A stretch of 64,000 nt of DNA from Sphingobacterium alkalisoli (GTDB lineage: Bacteria; Bacteroidota; Bacteroidia; Sphingobacteriales; Sphingobacteriaceae): NCBI RefSeq assembly GCF_005049105.1, contig NZ_SUKA01000001.1:1-64000 (forward strand), read 5' to 3'. Each line of letters begins with the position of its first letter. Positions within the stretch are counted from its first letter, which is position 1. The translations under genes were made by a program, and so were the position numbers. Of the stretch, positions 34,436 to 43,201 are shown piece by piece. A model generated the notes under the pieces. That model worked only from the letters and a program-made list of their open reading frames with translations. It made no database searches and was not told the DNA's origin.

Positions 34436-35959
34436 TCATTTTAACAGATCGTTAATCATCCCGCTTACAGCGTCATTTCCGGGAAAGGTTGAAAATTTAT
34501 TCATGAGTACGCTTTCTTTATTATATAACAGATAGGACGGAATATACTCAAAATCAAAATAATCCATCATCGTGTACCACTGGGTGTCTGTCAGATAATA
34601 ATGCTCGTCCCCTATTCCAATTATTTTTTCCTCCCACAGCTTTTGGGGTGAAGATCCATTTGTGAGGTATACAAAGACGACATCCTTATCGTTAAAATCA
34701 CCCTTTGTACTCCTGAATTGTTTGATTGCTTCCAGACATGGAGCACACCATGTTGCCCATAGGTCAATAAATACAACCTTGTCCTTGTAGTTGGAAACAA
34801 TTGTCTCCATGACCTTATCTTCTGGAACCGATGAAATGTCATTTACGACAACAGGAGATTTTACTTTGTCCAGTTCAACAACCTGATCGTTTTTCCGAAA
34901 TAATATTTTCCCGATTTCTCCATCTTTCCAATAATGTGCTATATTTTCTTTTTGTTTTTCGCTTAGCTGCTTCACGTGCTCGTTGAGCTGCCGACCATAG
35001 GCATTAGCCGCCAGAATATCATAATATGGGCCGTCATGGAAGCCGACCAAATCAGCTAAAATAACTTTCACGCTTGCCAACCAGGTGGGGATATCGCTTT
35101 CTCCAATAACTGGAAGCCCTAATACTTCATTTTGGAGAATTAAGTTCTGAAATTCAGGGAATGAGTAAGTGTGGAGGTATTGCGGATCGTTGAGATGGAA
35201 GTCTTTCAAAAAGCGAAAATACGATCTGTCAATCTTTTGGATTTCAGGAGTATTGACTGTATCACGAGTTATGATACGATAATTACGCTTCATCTCTGCT
35301 TCGTAATCGATGACATGTCCCGTATATACGAATAAGCGATATTCTTTAGATATAAACCCTTTGAACTCCTTGGAGAATAAGTCATCATCATCTACGAATT
35401 GTGCCAATCTTGTAGATACATTACTTTTAACACGATTCAGAAACTCATCTGTACTTTTATCATAGAACCGTGGATATTCCCAATTTGGTCTATCTGGTCT
35501 ATAATCAATCATTTTGTTTAAGACCTCCATGCCCTGCCGCATATCATATGGCTTCATGGCAGACGTAACATCCACATTTTTGATATTACGGCCTGAATCA
35601 TAGGCGATATCAATGTGCGTAGAGTCATTATTTATTGATCTGATTACAAGCCCCTTATGCGGATTTACACTCGTATACAAACCGAATAAAGAAGTCTCGG
35701 TTTCCATATCAAAGTCCAGTGAGAAGTAGCCCGATTGGTCAGCGAGAATATTATGTCTGACACTTTCTCCCGAAATTGGATGCAGAACAATAATAGTTAC
35801 CATAATACTATCCTTATTTTGACCATCGGGAGTGATGATTCCTGTTATTTTGGAAGTACCGGCGACTATGTTTGTAGTGTCTGTAGCAATCTCTGTTGCC
35901 CGGTTACATGACAAAAAGAACAAAAGACTACAGACGAAAAGACGTTTTATTTTAATCAT
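34436..35959 (-). CDS. TlpA-like thioredoxin lipoprotein
   Basis: 507 residues. The lipoprotein signal LLFFLSCNRATE is followed by an N-terminal domain of unknown fold (a carboxypeptidase-regulatory-like start GIITPDGQNKDSIMVTIIVL) and a C-terminal thioredoxin domain from about residue 370 with VVFIDLWATWCAPCLEAIKQ, a standard CxxC (CAPC) site. It acts in the periplasm in thiol exchange. It is a monocistronic leftward gene inside the mosaic region and no SusCD pair is beside it. Confidence 0.88.
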   Translation of the reverse strand: MIKIKRLFVCSLLFFLSCNRATEIATDTTNIVAGTSKITGIITPDGQNKDSIMVTIIVLHPISGESVRHNILADQSGYFSLDFDMETETSLFGLYTSVNPHKGLVIRSINNDSTHIDIAYDSGRNIKNVDVTSAMKPYDMRQGMEVLNKMIDYRPDRPNWEYPRFYDKSTDEFLNRVKSNVSTRLAQFVDDDDLFSKEFKGFISKEYRLFVYTGHVIDYEAEMKRNYRIITRDTVNTPEIQKIDRSYFRFLKDFHLNDPQYLHTYSFPEFQNLILQNEVLGLPVIGESDIPTWLASVKVILADLVGFHDGPYYDILAANAYGRQLNEHVKQLSEKQKENIAHYWKDGEIGKILFRKNDQVVELDKVKSPVVVNDISSVPEDKVMETIVSNYKDKVVFIDLWATWCAPCLEAIKQFRSTKGDFNDKDVVFVYLTNGSSPQKLWEEKIIGIGDEHYYLTDTQWYTMMDYFDFEYIPSYLLYNKESVLMNKFSTFPGNDAVSGMINDLLK

Positions 35960-36187
35960 TGTTATCTTGATTTAAACCCCGGAAAAATTTAAAAAAGTTC
36001 TGGCTCTTTAGAACATTGGAAATCACTAACAAAAAAAACACTTAGGATGATCCGTATAACGGAAGGTCTCATAATTTAAATTTTACGTTAAAATACGTAT
36101 TAAAATTCATTTTAGCAAGGTCTTATTGGTCAAAAGTAAATTCACCCCGTCACCGATTTTTTTAGTCGTATTGAAATTTAAGTTTAC
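35960..36187. other. Upstream region of TlpA-like gene
   Basis: AT-rich, no ORF. It should contain the leftward promoter. No repeat or RNA seen before the inverted repeat at 36188. Confidence 0.4.
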
Positions 36188-36237
36188 AAAAAGTTTTACT
36201 ATTCTTAAAGTATACATTAAGAATAGTAAAACTTTTT
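36188..36237. repeat. Perfect 21-bp inverted repeat, 8-nt loop
   Basis: The left arm (36188-36208, starting AAAAAGTTTTACTATTC) and its exact complement (36217-36237) are separated by AGTATACA. The ends are runs of A and T, so the RNA hairpin would look like a bidirectional terminator, but the stem is long and GC-poor. No gene ends within 200 bp on either side, so a mobile-element or recombination relic is also possible. Confidence 0.6.
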
Positions 36238-36251
36238 ACAATTGCAATATA

Positions 36252-36592
36252 GATCTATCTAAGCGCCTCGACAAAAAGCACATCACCGCTAATTAATGCT
36301 TAAAATTTCACGGTGGTGGATTTCAACGTCGGCAATAGGCACGTCAGTGATTCGCATGAGAAAGTGGACAAGGTGGTGGTTGCACCACACAAAAGACGCT
36401 ACCGAAAAAGCCGTAATCAAAAAGGTGAGAGGAGAGACACTTAACACTGTCAGAACTTGCTAAGCTAGTAGAAAAAAACGTGATTATATCTCGAAAATTG
36501 AGAATAACGGAAATAATATCACTTTAAAAACACTGTTTGACATCGTTGAAAAAGGATTGGGCGGAAAAGTAAAAATTTCAATCGACTTTTAG
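36252..36592 (+). pseudogene. Decayed toxin-antitoxin-like remnant with XRE helix
   Basis: The last part (about 36440-36592) reads, across one frameshift, LSELAKLVEKN then RDYISKIENNGNNITLKTLF and DIVEKGLGGKVKISIDF. This is a clear XRE helix-turn-helix C-terminus of the HigA-like kind. Before it (36330-36430) are scraps such as VDKVVVAPH and KAVIKKVRGETLN in different frames, perhaps the end of a toxin. At 36256-36284 a 25-bp piece (gcgcctcgacaaaaagca) matches the AlbA_2 fragment at 44888. No intact gene remains. Confidence 0.5.
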
Positions 36593-36732
36593 CCCTTACA
36601 GTCCGTCTTTAATAGTCATCGAAGTTACCCAGAGAGCCACACATCAAGCTCATGGGTGTCATTCTAAATAGCTCGTTTTTTGTGCATGCGGTAAATGTCT
36701 TCCCATTATATTTTGCAATTACTAGCTGCTAC

Positions 36733-36935
36733 TTAATGACCCAGTACCCCCCGGTCTTTGGCGCTCCACGGAACTCTATTTGATCGTCAGACCGTAAAGA
36801 CTTTATCCATCTTTCGATGGTTTTGACTGATATACCTAGCTCTTTTGAATAGAATGGTGCTCTTTTCCCCGGTGCAGACTTTATGATAGATAGCAACAGA
36901 TTTACTCCCTCAACTATGGCATTATCCTGAGCTTA
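36733..36935 (-). pseudogene. 3' fragment of an AlbA_2-domain gene (copy 2)
   Basis: Encodes EGVNLLLSIIKSAPGKRAPF, YSKELGISVKTIERWIKSL and the end FRGAPKTGGYWVIK. It is nearly identical to the fragment at 44537-44770, with a 15-bp deletion that removes one VNEG repeat. Flanked on the left by the same TolC stop region (attactagctgctacttaa) as copy 1, so a piece spanning the TolC-AlbA junction was copied. Confidence 0.85.
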
Positions 36936-36939
36936 CACC

Positions 36940-37115
36940 GACAAATTCAAAAGCGCTGCTGGATTATAATATTTCGGAATTCAATCTCATCCGCGCGAAA
37001 TACAACGTACTGTACAATCAGGAGACTTTGAGAGTATTAACCGATTCGTATTAAATACCGTCTGATCTTATGTACAACGGGTTTTTACGGATGTTTGCTA
37101 ATGCTTCTCATTTAA
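36940..37115 (+). pseudogene. TolC 3' tail fragment (copy B) with flank
   Basis: The DNA encodes SALLDYNISEFNLIRAKYNV and LYNQETLRVLTDSY, the last 35 residues of the TolC gene at 43202, followed by the same 60-bp flank seen after 34123. The upstream end joins abruptly to the AlbA_2 fragment. Confidence 0.85.
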
Positions 37116-37174
37116 CATTCCTATGAAATAGAGATAAGATAGTTATATTTGTAAGGAATTAGTTGTCGTATCCA

Positions 37175-38545
37175 ATGATTAAACCGCTTATAGAAGATTC
37201 ACATACGGAATTTAAAAGTTCATTTAATGACGGGGTTATCGAGTCGCTTTCGGCCTTTGCCAATACGAAAGGAGGAAGGGTCCTTATAGGTATTGCTGAT
37301 AATGGTAAACCCGTCAAAGGTTTTACAATAGGAGATGAGACGTTACAAAAATGGATTAACGAAGTCAAAAACAAGACCCAGCCCAGTATTATTCCTGATG
37401 CTACTGCTCTTGAGATAAACGACGCCGTAGTTGCCCAGCTTTCTATCAAGGAGTTCCCTATAAAGCCCGTGGCGTTCAAGGGAAGATACTACAAGAGGGT
37501 TAACAACTCCAACCATTTGCTATCTTTATCGGAAATAGCGGAAATGCATTTGCGATCGTTCAATACAAGTTGGGACAGCTATATCAATCCGGAAAAAAAC
37601 ATCGACATGTTGTCTCTAGACAAAGTCAACAACTTTATATCCAATTGCAACAATGGGAAGCAATATGTCATAACTGATGATCCTCTGACCGTTTTGAACA
37701 AATACGACCTTATCAAGGAAGGGCAAGTTACCAATGCAGGATATCTTATGTTCGCACGCAGCGATTTGTTCGATGCAACGATCGAGTTAGGACGATTTTC
37801 AACTCCCACAAGTATCAAGGACAGCACGACAATACGCTCGGATCTATTCAGCGAGGTCGATTTTGTATTAGATTTTGTTAGGAAGCATATCAATAAGAGC
37901 TATATCATAACAGGAGATCCGAGAAGAGAGGAAAGATGGCAGTATCCGATGGACGCCTTGCGTGAGATTGTTATCAATATGATAGTGCATCGTGACTATA
38001 TGCACTACGGTGATTCTTCTGTGAAGATTTATGATGATTATATAGAATTCTTCAACCCGGGCAGGCTTCCCGAAAATATTTCAGTCGAGCAATTATTGAG
38101 TGGAGATTATTCTTCCCAAGCCCGAAACAGGAAAATCGCCTCTGCTTTTAAAGAAGCACAGCTTATTGAGAAATACGGCTCTGGTATTAAAAGGATTATG
38201 GAGGGATTTGCTAATTACGGATTAAAACCTCCTCTTTTTGAAAACTTTCAACATGGGTTTAGAGTTATAGTGTACGCACAGGATGCTGAACCTATCGAAG
38301 AAACTGTGGGAGAAACTGTGGGAGAAACTGTGGGAGAAACTGTGGGAGAAACTGTGAAAGGAACTTCTGCTTTAGTACTCTCTTATATAGAGGACAATCC
38401 CCACATCACAAGAGAAGAACTCGCTGAAAAAACCCAGCTTTCAGTTAGAGGGGTAGAATACCAACTGGCCAAGCTACGTCGAGCCAAACTAATAGAAAGA
38501 GTAGGTTCTACAAAAAGGGGCTATTGGAAAATTATTGATCGATGA
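37175..38545 (+). CDS. AlbA_2-domain ATP-binding/DNA-binding protein with winged helix
   Basis: About 456 residues from ATG 37175; an in-frame TTG at 37163 is less likely because TATATTTG at 37144-37151 looks like the -7 element. The N-terminal AlbA_2 (Schlafen-like) domain has EDSHTEFKSSFNDGVIESLS and ANTKGGRVLIGIADNG. A middle HATPase-like domain has EIVINMIVHRDYMHYGDSSV and IEKYGSGIKRIMEGFANYG. The C-terminus has five ETVGE repeats and a winged helix (NPHITREELAEKTQLSVRGV). COG2865-type regulators. Its stop overlaps the next gene (ATGA). Fragments of relatives occur three more times nearby. Confidence 0.85.
   Translation: MIKPLIEDSHTEFKSSFNDGVIESLSAFANTKGGRVLIGIADNGKPVKGFTIGDETLQKWINEVKNKTQPSIIPDATALEINDAVVAQLSIKEFPIKPVAFKGRYYKRVNNSNHLLSLSEIAEMHLRSFNTSWDSYINPEKNIDMLSLDKVNNFISNCNNGKQYVITDDPLTVLNKYDLIKEGQVTNAGYLMFARSDLFDATIELGRFSTPTSIKDSTTIRSDLFSEVDFVLDFVRKHINKSYIITGDPRREERWQYPMDALREIVINMIVHRDYMHYGDSSVKIYDDYIEFFNPGRLPENISVEQLLSGDYSSQARNRKIASAFKEAQLIEKYGSGIKRIMEGFANYGLKPPLFENFQHGFRVIVYAQDAEPIEETVGETVGETVGETVGETVKGTSALVLSYIEDNPHITREELAEKTQLSVRGVEYQLAKLRRAKLIERVGSTKRGYWKIIDR
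38300..38359 (+). repeat. 12-bp tandem repeat inside the AlbA_2 gene
   Basis: Five units of GAAACTGTGGGA, the last diverged, encoding ETVG repeats between the ATPase and winged-helix domains. Because the unit is a multiple of three, copy number changes would alter linker length without shifting frame. The remnant at 50105-50281 has only about two units. Confidence 0.85.
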
Positions 38546-39648
38546 AAATTAAACTGTTATTATTTTATTTATTCCTATCACTAAATTCGTCAGCTCAAAT
38601 TAATGACAATATCTCAATATCTCCCAACATAGATAAAAACGATACAACGAATAGGCATATTTTACTTGCATTAGACTCGTTCTTGCTAAAAAAAGACACT
38701 GCTTCGTATCCAGAATTATTCAAATATTGGGATATAAATGACTTTGAAAGATTTAGAACGCCCTATTACTTTTTGAAAGGAATAGAGAAAAATGGAGCAG
38801 GAGAAGTTGCTTACAAAGCTAGTGTCATGGAGATACTGCCACTAAAAAATGATGTATATATCGTAAAAATATCTTATATCTCTACTTCCCCTTCTAATCT
38901 TTTTGTCAAGGTAATATTTAATTTAATAGCCAAATATAACGATGGGAAAGTTCTGTTTTCATCCTATATCAACCTCATAGATGACAAATGGAAGGAGATT
39001 ATCGACGGGGAGGCAAAGTACATAGTTAGTCCTAATCGAAATTCTTTTTATGACCAAGATATACAGAAACAAAGAGATTTTAATAATTTTATAAGTGAGT
39101 ATCTCAAAGTTGAAAAAGTACCATATACCTTTTATTCTACAGGCAGTGTCGAAGAATTCTTTAACATACAAGGTTTTCAATACCATCCTATGATGTATGC
39201 AGATTCAACTGGAGGTATCGTTTTTAATAACATAATCATATCTGCTAACAATTCCGAATTCTATCCGCATGAGATAGCCCACCTGTATATAAAAAAACGT
39301 ATGCCAAATATAAATAGCTACTTTGATGAGGGATTAGCGACATATTTGGGAGGGAGTGGAAAGATCATGTACCAAGATTATTTAAATAAGCTAAAAGAGA
39401 ATATAGATGAATATGACCTTCTAACAGTTTTTAAAAAAGATATATTTGATAAGAGTCTATGGGAAGCTGATATGCCTATTACCTATGTATTGGCTGCTGT
39501 TATCTGTGATTACGGTATCAATAAAATGGGAAAGGATAAGTTTTTCGACATCGTTGACGGGAACAAAGATAATCATTCTATTTTAAATCAATTAGGTATT
39601 GGTGAAGCCGAGTTTAACAGTATTATTAAAGATTTTATAAATCAATAG
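38542..39648 (+). CDS. Exported gluzincin-type metallopeptidase
   Basis: 368 residues. A signal peptide (KIKLLLFYLFLSLNSSAQ) is followed by a beta-rich half and a peptidase half with the zinc motif YPHEIAHLYI (HExxH) and downstream FDEGLATYLGG, whose Glu is the third ligand, as in MA-clan gluzincins (peptidase MA-like). Secreted or periplasmic. It overlaps the AlbA_2 gene by 4 nt and probably shares its transcript. Substrate unknown. Confidence 0.82.
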   Translation: MKIKLLLFYLFLSLNSSAQINDNISISPNIDKNDTTNRHILLALDSFLLKKDTASYPELFKYWDINDFERFRTPYYFLKGIEKNGAGEVAYKASVMEILPLKNDVYIVKISYISTSPSNLFVKVIFNLIAKYNDGKVLFSSYINLIDDKWKEIIDGEAKYIVSPNRNSFYDQDIQKQRDFNNFISEYLKVEKVPYTFYSTGSVEEFFNIQGFQYHPMMYADSTGGIVFNNIIISANNSEFYPHEIAHLYIKKRMPNINSYFDEGLATYLGGSGKIMYQDYLNKLKENIDEYDLLTVFKKDIFDKSLWEADMPITYVLAAVICDYGINKMGKDKFFDIVDGNKDNHSILNQLGIGEAEFNSIIKDFINQ

Positions 39649-39731
39649 GTTGGATAAAAGCAATATTTATAACATACAGTAAGAATTTAGACTCCTTCAA
39701 ATCTGTTTACACATTAAGTCTAGCAAAATAC

Positions 39732-40538
39732 TTGACTAATGAGTTTATGGATGACTATGCTAATATTCGTCTCCCCTATAAATTCAATGGCTCTGAAACG
39801 ATAGAGGCCCACAAAACACTTTCTTTCAATTTGTATTATATGCTTTCCTTCAATAAGATATATAATAATGTAGATCCATTTTGCTTAGTCATTGACAATG
39901 TTAATCAGGTGTTTATGTTTGAACATTTTTTCAAAGCAAAAAATGTTAAGATATTCTGTTTTGTAGATATGCAAACAATTTTAGATGAAAAGGAAAAAGT
40001 TCTTTCCCTAAATCCAAAATGTATCATTTTATCTCCAAATGACAATTGTTTGTCTTTGATTCGACAAATGGGATTAGAGAATATAATTCATATTTTCCCA
40101 TATTATCGTGCAGCAGATATTAGATTAAAGGTTAAGATAAAGTATAAATTCATATGGGTTAGTCATGAGAAAGAAATTGAATTACATCGTTTAGAGTTAA
40201 TAAAATCAAAAGAGAAAATAATATTTTGTGGTACTATAGATTTGAACAAAATACCCGTTGAATTCCTTTTGAAAGACAATTTGTTTTTCTTAAATTATCG
40301 TTCGATTGATCTCTTATATAATCTGGCAGCCTCGGTTGATAAGGTTTTTTGTCCGAGTGAATATGTTGCCCTTTGTACAATTTTAATTTTAGGTGAAAAG
40401 AATGTGTTGTATACATATGAAAATCTAAGTGATTTAATTAACGGAAAATTCTTGGATATCAATAAAGCCGATATTCCAGAGCTGGACAATGATAAAGACA
40501 TACTATGCAAAAAATTATTGGAAATACTGCACTATTAG
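39732..40538 (+). CDS. Hypothetical protein, 268 aa
   Basis: AT-rich gene for a soluble, alternating alpha/beta protein. Hydrophobic strands (FCLVIDNVNQVFMF, VKIFCFVDMQTI, KCIILSPND, KFIWVSHEKE, KIIFCGTID) are spaced as in a GT-B or Rossmann-like fold, but no signature motif is present, so I assign no function. Its 3' end overlaps the start of the S41 peptidase gene by 34 nt. Confidence 0.6.
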   Translation: MTNEFMDDYANIRLPYKFNGSETIEAHKTLSFNLYYMLSFNKIYNNVDPFCLVIDNVNQVFMFEHFFKAKNVKIFCFVDMQTILDEKEKVLSLNPKCIILSPNDNCLSLIRQMGLENIIHIFPYYRAADIRLKVKIKYKFIWVSHEKEIELHRLELIKSKEKIIFCGTIDLNKIPVEFLLKDNLFFLNYRSIDLLYNLAASVDKVFCPSEYVALCTILILGEKNVLYTYENLSDLINGKFLDINKADIPELDNDKDILCKKLLEILHY

Positions 40539-42655
40539 TTGCTTTATGTACTTGTTGCATTTTCGCCAGTGGACAAGAATTAGCTAGGCAAGTGAGAAAT
40601 ATTCAAGCATTCGGAAAGATTGCTGGTTACGTCCAGTTTTTCTCTGCTTCGGATGTTAGTCAATCTGTAATAGGAGACTGGGATAGCATTTATATTAATG
40701 GGGTACAAACGGTCAAAAACTGTAAGGACGACCAAGAGCTTTTGGACAGTCTTCGCCAAATTTTTGAACCACTAGAGCCAGCTATGGAGTTTACCTTTCG
40801 AGGCGAAAGGCAAAATAATGTTATTGAAAGAAATTTGATGCAAGGGCCTATGAAAGTATTCAAACAAAATATTGGCTTAGAACTTTATAGTGGCAAGACA
40901 AATGCCTTTAAGAGTATACGGGTGAATAGACGCTCAGCGATAAGTGATTACAATACGATAGAAGGCACACTGCTCGATTCCGCAATAGCTGATCTGACAA
41001 ATGTGAATTTTCGTTCCAGTATTGACCTTAACCTACCCATGGACATGGAAGTCTTTGAAGATGATCGGATAATCCTTAAACGGCTATTGAACAAAAGCGA
41101 TTCGCTTATCAAAATTCCGTTACAAAATGTCCGTTCTGGAAGGGTGCAGGTAAAACTCAAAGTAGATGCTGATAAAAGAATTGATATTTCGAATTCCTCA
41201 ATACAAGGTGTCCCGACACGCTACACAAACAGACTGGAAAAAGACTCAACGAATAAGGTGCATAAATACACTGTAGTGCTTCGAGGTTTTGATAGCCCTC
41301 TTTATGAGGATTCTCTTGATATATCAGATAGTTTACATACTGCTATTACAGACGAAATTTCAATATCCTTTCCTCTTTGTCTTTACGGAGATTCTTCAAA
41401 TACGTATCCCATTTCTAATCTTTCTAGCTATCGGTACAATAAAGCGGCCAACCGCGATTATTTCAGGGACACGGGCATACTGTATAATGAAGTACAGGTC
41501 GCAAACCTATTGATGATATGGAATGTATTTCGGTTTTCTTTCGCATATCTTAATTTAAACGAGAAGGAGCAACAAAATCTTTTGGAGGATGTCCTTAGAA
41601 AAAGTCTTAGCGGCAATGACTTGGAGGCCTATGTCAACAATGTCTGGTATATGTTGCGTACGTATGGGGATTCACATATATTTTTCGATCTGGCCTATAT
41701 TAGGGAAAAAACGGCTTATTCGATCCCTGTCGACTTACAACTGATAAAAAATAAGTTATACGTAAAAGATGTTTTCAATGACAGCATAACGGCGTTGATA
41801 AATATAGGAGACGAAGTCTTGTATATCGATAACAAGCCCGTTTCCCAAGTTCTTCATGACAATTTGCTAAGGACGACTGGTTCGGACCATAATCGTAAAA
41901 GGGTAGCGATAGACAGATTGCTAGACGGGCCGCAAGGAAGTCGGTTAAGTTTACGTCTTAAACCGGTGGGCAACAGAAAAAGTAAGGAAATCTTAGTCAG
42001 AAGGAATGAGAAGGCAATTTGGAACTTGCCCGGAAATTCCGGATATCTAAAACTTAATAATGGTTATTTGGATTCCAATCTTTACTATTTCGATTTAACG
42101 CGTAATCCTTTTGACGAAAACCTACTTAATAAAGTTGCGAAAAATTGTCCGAATATTATTATCGATATGAGAGGTTATCTTGTGGAACCTAATTACAACA
42201 AGATGGTTCGCAATCTGCTTAAAGATTCTGTCAAAGTCCAGAGGATATGGGTACCTAATATTATAAGCCCGACGCAAACAAAATGGAAAAGTGGAGGGGA
42301 GGAACATTACCCCACCGGAGGTTCCTTGTCTAAAGCTAATATATTTTTCTTTGCAGATGCTTCAACACAGAGTGCACCGGAAACCTTACTTGAATTAATG
42401 AAGTACAAGAAGGTTGGGCATATCCTAGGTGAGAATACATCTGGTGCCAATGGGACAATAAACTATCTTTCGTTACCCGGAAACATGTTGGTTACTTTTT
42501 CAGGTCATATTTTCAAGAATTCAGATGGAACCCGGCATCACAAGATCGGAATAATTCCTGATTACAGAATCGAATATACGTTAAAGAATATTATAAATAG
42601 AGAGGATCCTTATATAATTAAAGTCAAAGAATTACTTAAGAGGCAGCTAAAATAG
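40505..42655 (+). CDS. Exported S41-family peptidase 1
   Basis: 716 residues. A signal peptide (GNTALLVALCTCCIFASGQ), a long N-terminal region and a PDZ-like segment (LINIGDEVLYIDNKPVSQVL) lead to an S41 (C-terminal processing/tricorn-like) domain with NIIIDMRGY, FFADASTQSAPETLLELMKY (nucleophile Ser in the QSAPE block) and GENTSGANGTINYLSLPG, ending HKIGIIPDYRIEYT. Periplasmic or surface protease. Related in layout to the gene at 50424. Confidence 0.82.
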   Translation: MQKIIGNTALLVALCTCCIFASGQELARQVRNIQAFGKIAGYVQFFSASDVSQSVIGDWDSIYINGVQTVKNCKDDQELLDSLRQIFEPLEPAMEFTFRGERQNNVIERNLMQGPMKVFKQNIGLELYSGKTNAFKSIRVNRRSAISDYNTIEGTLLDSAIADLTNVNFRSSIDLNLPMDMEVFEDDRIILKRLLNKSDSLIKIPLQNVRSGRVQVKLKVDADKRIDISNSSIQGVPTRYTNRLEKDSTNKVHKYTVVLRGFDSPLYEDSLDISDSLHTAITDEISISFPLCLYGDSSNTYPISNLSSYRYNKAANRDYFRDTGILYNEVQVANLLMIWNVFRFSFAYLNLNEKEQQNLLEDVLRKSLSGNDLEAYVNNVWYMLRTYGDSHIFFDLAYIREKTAYSIPVDLQLIKNKLYVKDVFNDSITALINIGDEVLYIDNKPVSQVLHDNLLRTTGSDHNRKRVAIDRLLDGPQGSRLSLRLKPVGNRKSKEILVRRNEKAIWNLPGNSGYLKLNNGYLDSNLYYFDLTRNPFDENLLNKVAKNCPNIIIDMRGYLVEPNYNKMVRNLLKDSVKVQRIWVPNIISPTQTKWKSGGEEHYPTGGSLSKANIFFFADASTQSAPETLLELMKYKKVGHILGENTSGANGTINYLSLPGNMLVTFSGHIFKNSDGTRHHKIGIIPDYRIEYTLKNIINREDPYIIKVKELLKRQLK

Positions 42656-42695
42656 TGTTAAAACGACTAATACGAAAAGAGCAAATGGATAATGA

Positions 42696-42977
42696 ATTGT
42701 ATGTTCTCAATCGATTCAACAAATTGTCAAAAAATTTAAGAATTACAAATATATTATTGCGACGGAGCATCAAATATCGGAAGGGAATGCGACGGAAGTT
42801 GTGCCCAACTTGGACAAAAATACGGATGCAAATATTCGATTATATCAAGGATCGGGAGTATATCTTGAAAAGGAACCGTTTAACTGTGAGATTATATCTT
42901 TAATGTATGCTATGCCCGAGAAGATTTGGTTCGGAAACGCGTCGATAAATACTTTTTTAATCAAAGGCGGTGTCTAG
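42696..42977 (+). pseudogene. Possible gene remnant, unassigned
   Basis: An open frame without a start codon encodes a well-composed stretch (YKYIIATEHQISEGNATEV, IRLYQGSGVYLEKEPFNCEI, EKIWFGNASINTFLIKGGV) ending at TAG 42977. It looks like the C-terminal part of a beta-rich exported protein that has lost its 5' end. The overlapping ATG-started frame (42655-42903) is very basic and reads as spurious. No family recognised. Confidence 0.35.
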
Positions 42978-43201
42978 CAGATTAATATCTATGGTACATC
43001 GAACGTGTGCTACGACGGAATTCAAATTAAATCACCTTTTTTGCCTATATGATTCACAGATCTTCTCCAGTCGTAACATAACAAGCAACTAAAAAGAACT
43101 TTACACCCTTTATTTAGAACCATTTTGAGTCTAATAAAGATTGATTCCAGTTCTTTGTACGCCATGAAAATTAGCTAGAGAAATCTTCAAAAGATAATAG
43201 A

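Noticed and set aside
38300..38359. CRISPR or phase-variation repeat
   Set aside because: Units are contiguous 12-mers without spacers, and changes in number keep the reading frame, so neither explanation fits.
40505..42655. S41 peptidase 1 as the leader-cutting protease of the effectors
   Set aside because: The exporter already has a complete C39 domain, which is the known cutter of GG leaders; no evidence supports a second one.
42655..42903. 82-codon basic open frame after S41 peptidase 1
   Set aside because: Arg/Lys-rich, overlaps a better-composed frame, and no family; treated as spurious.
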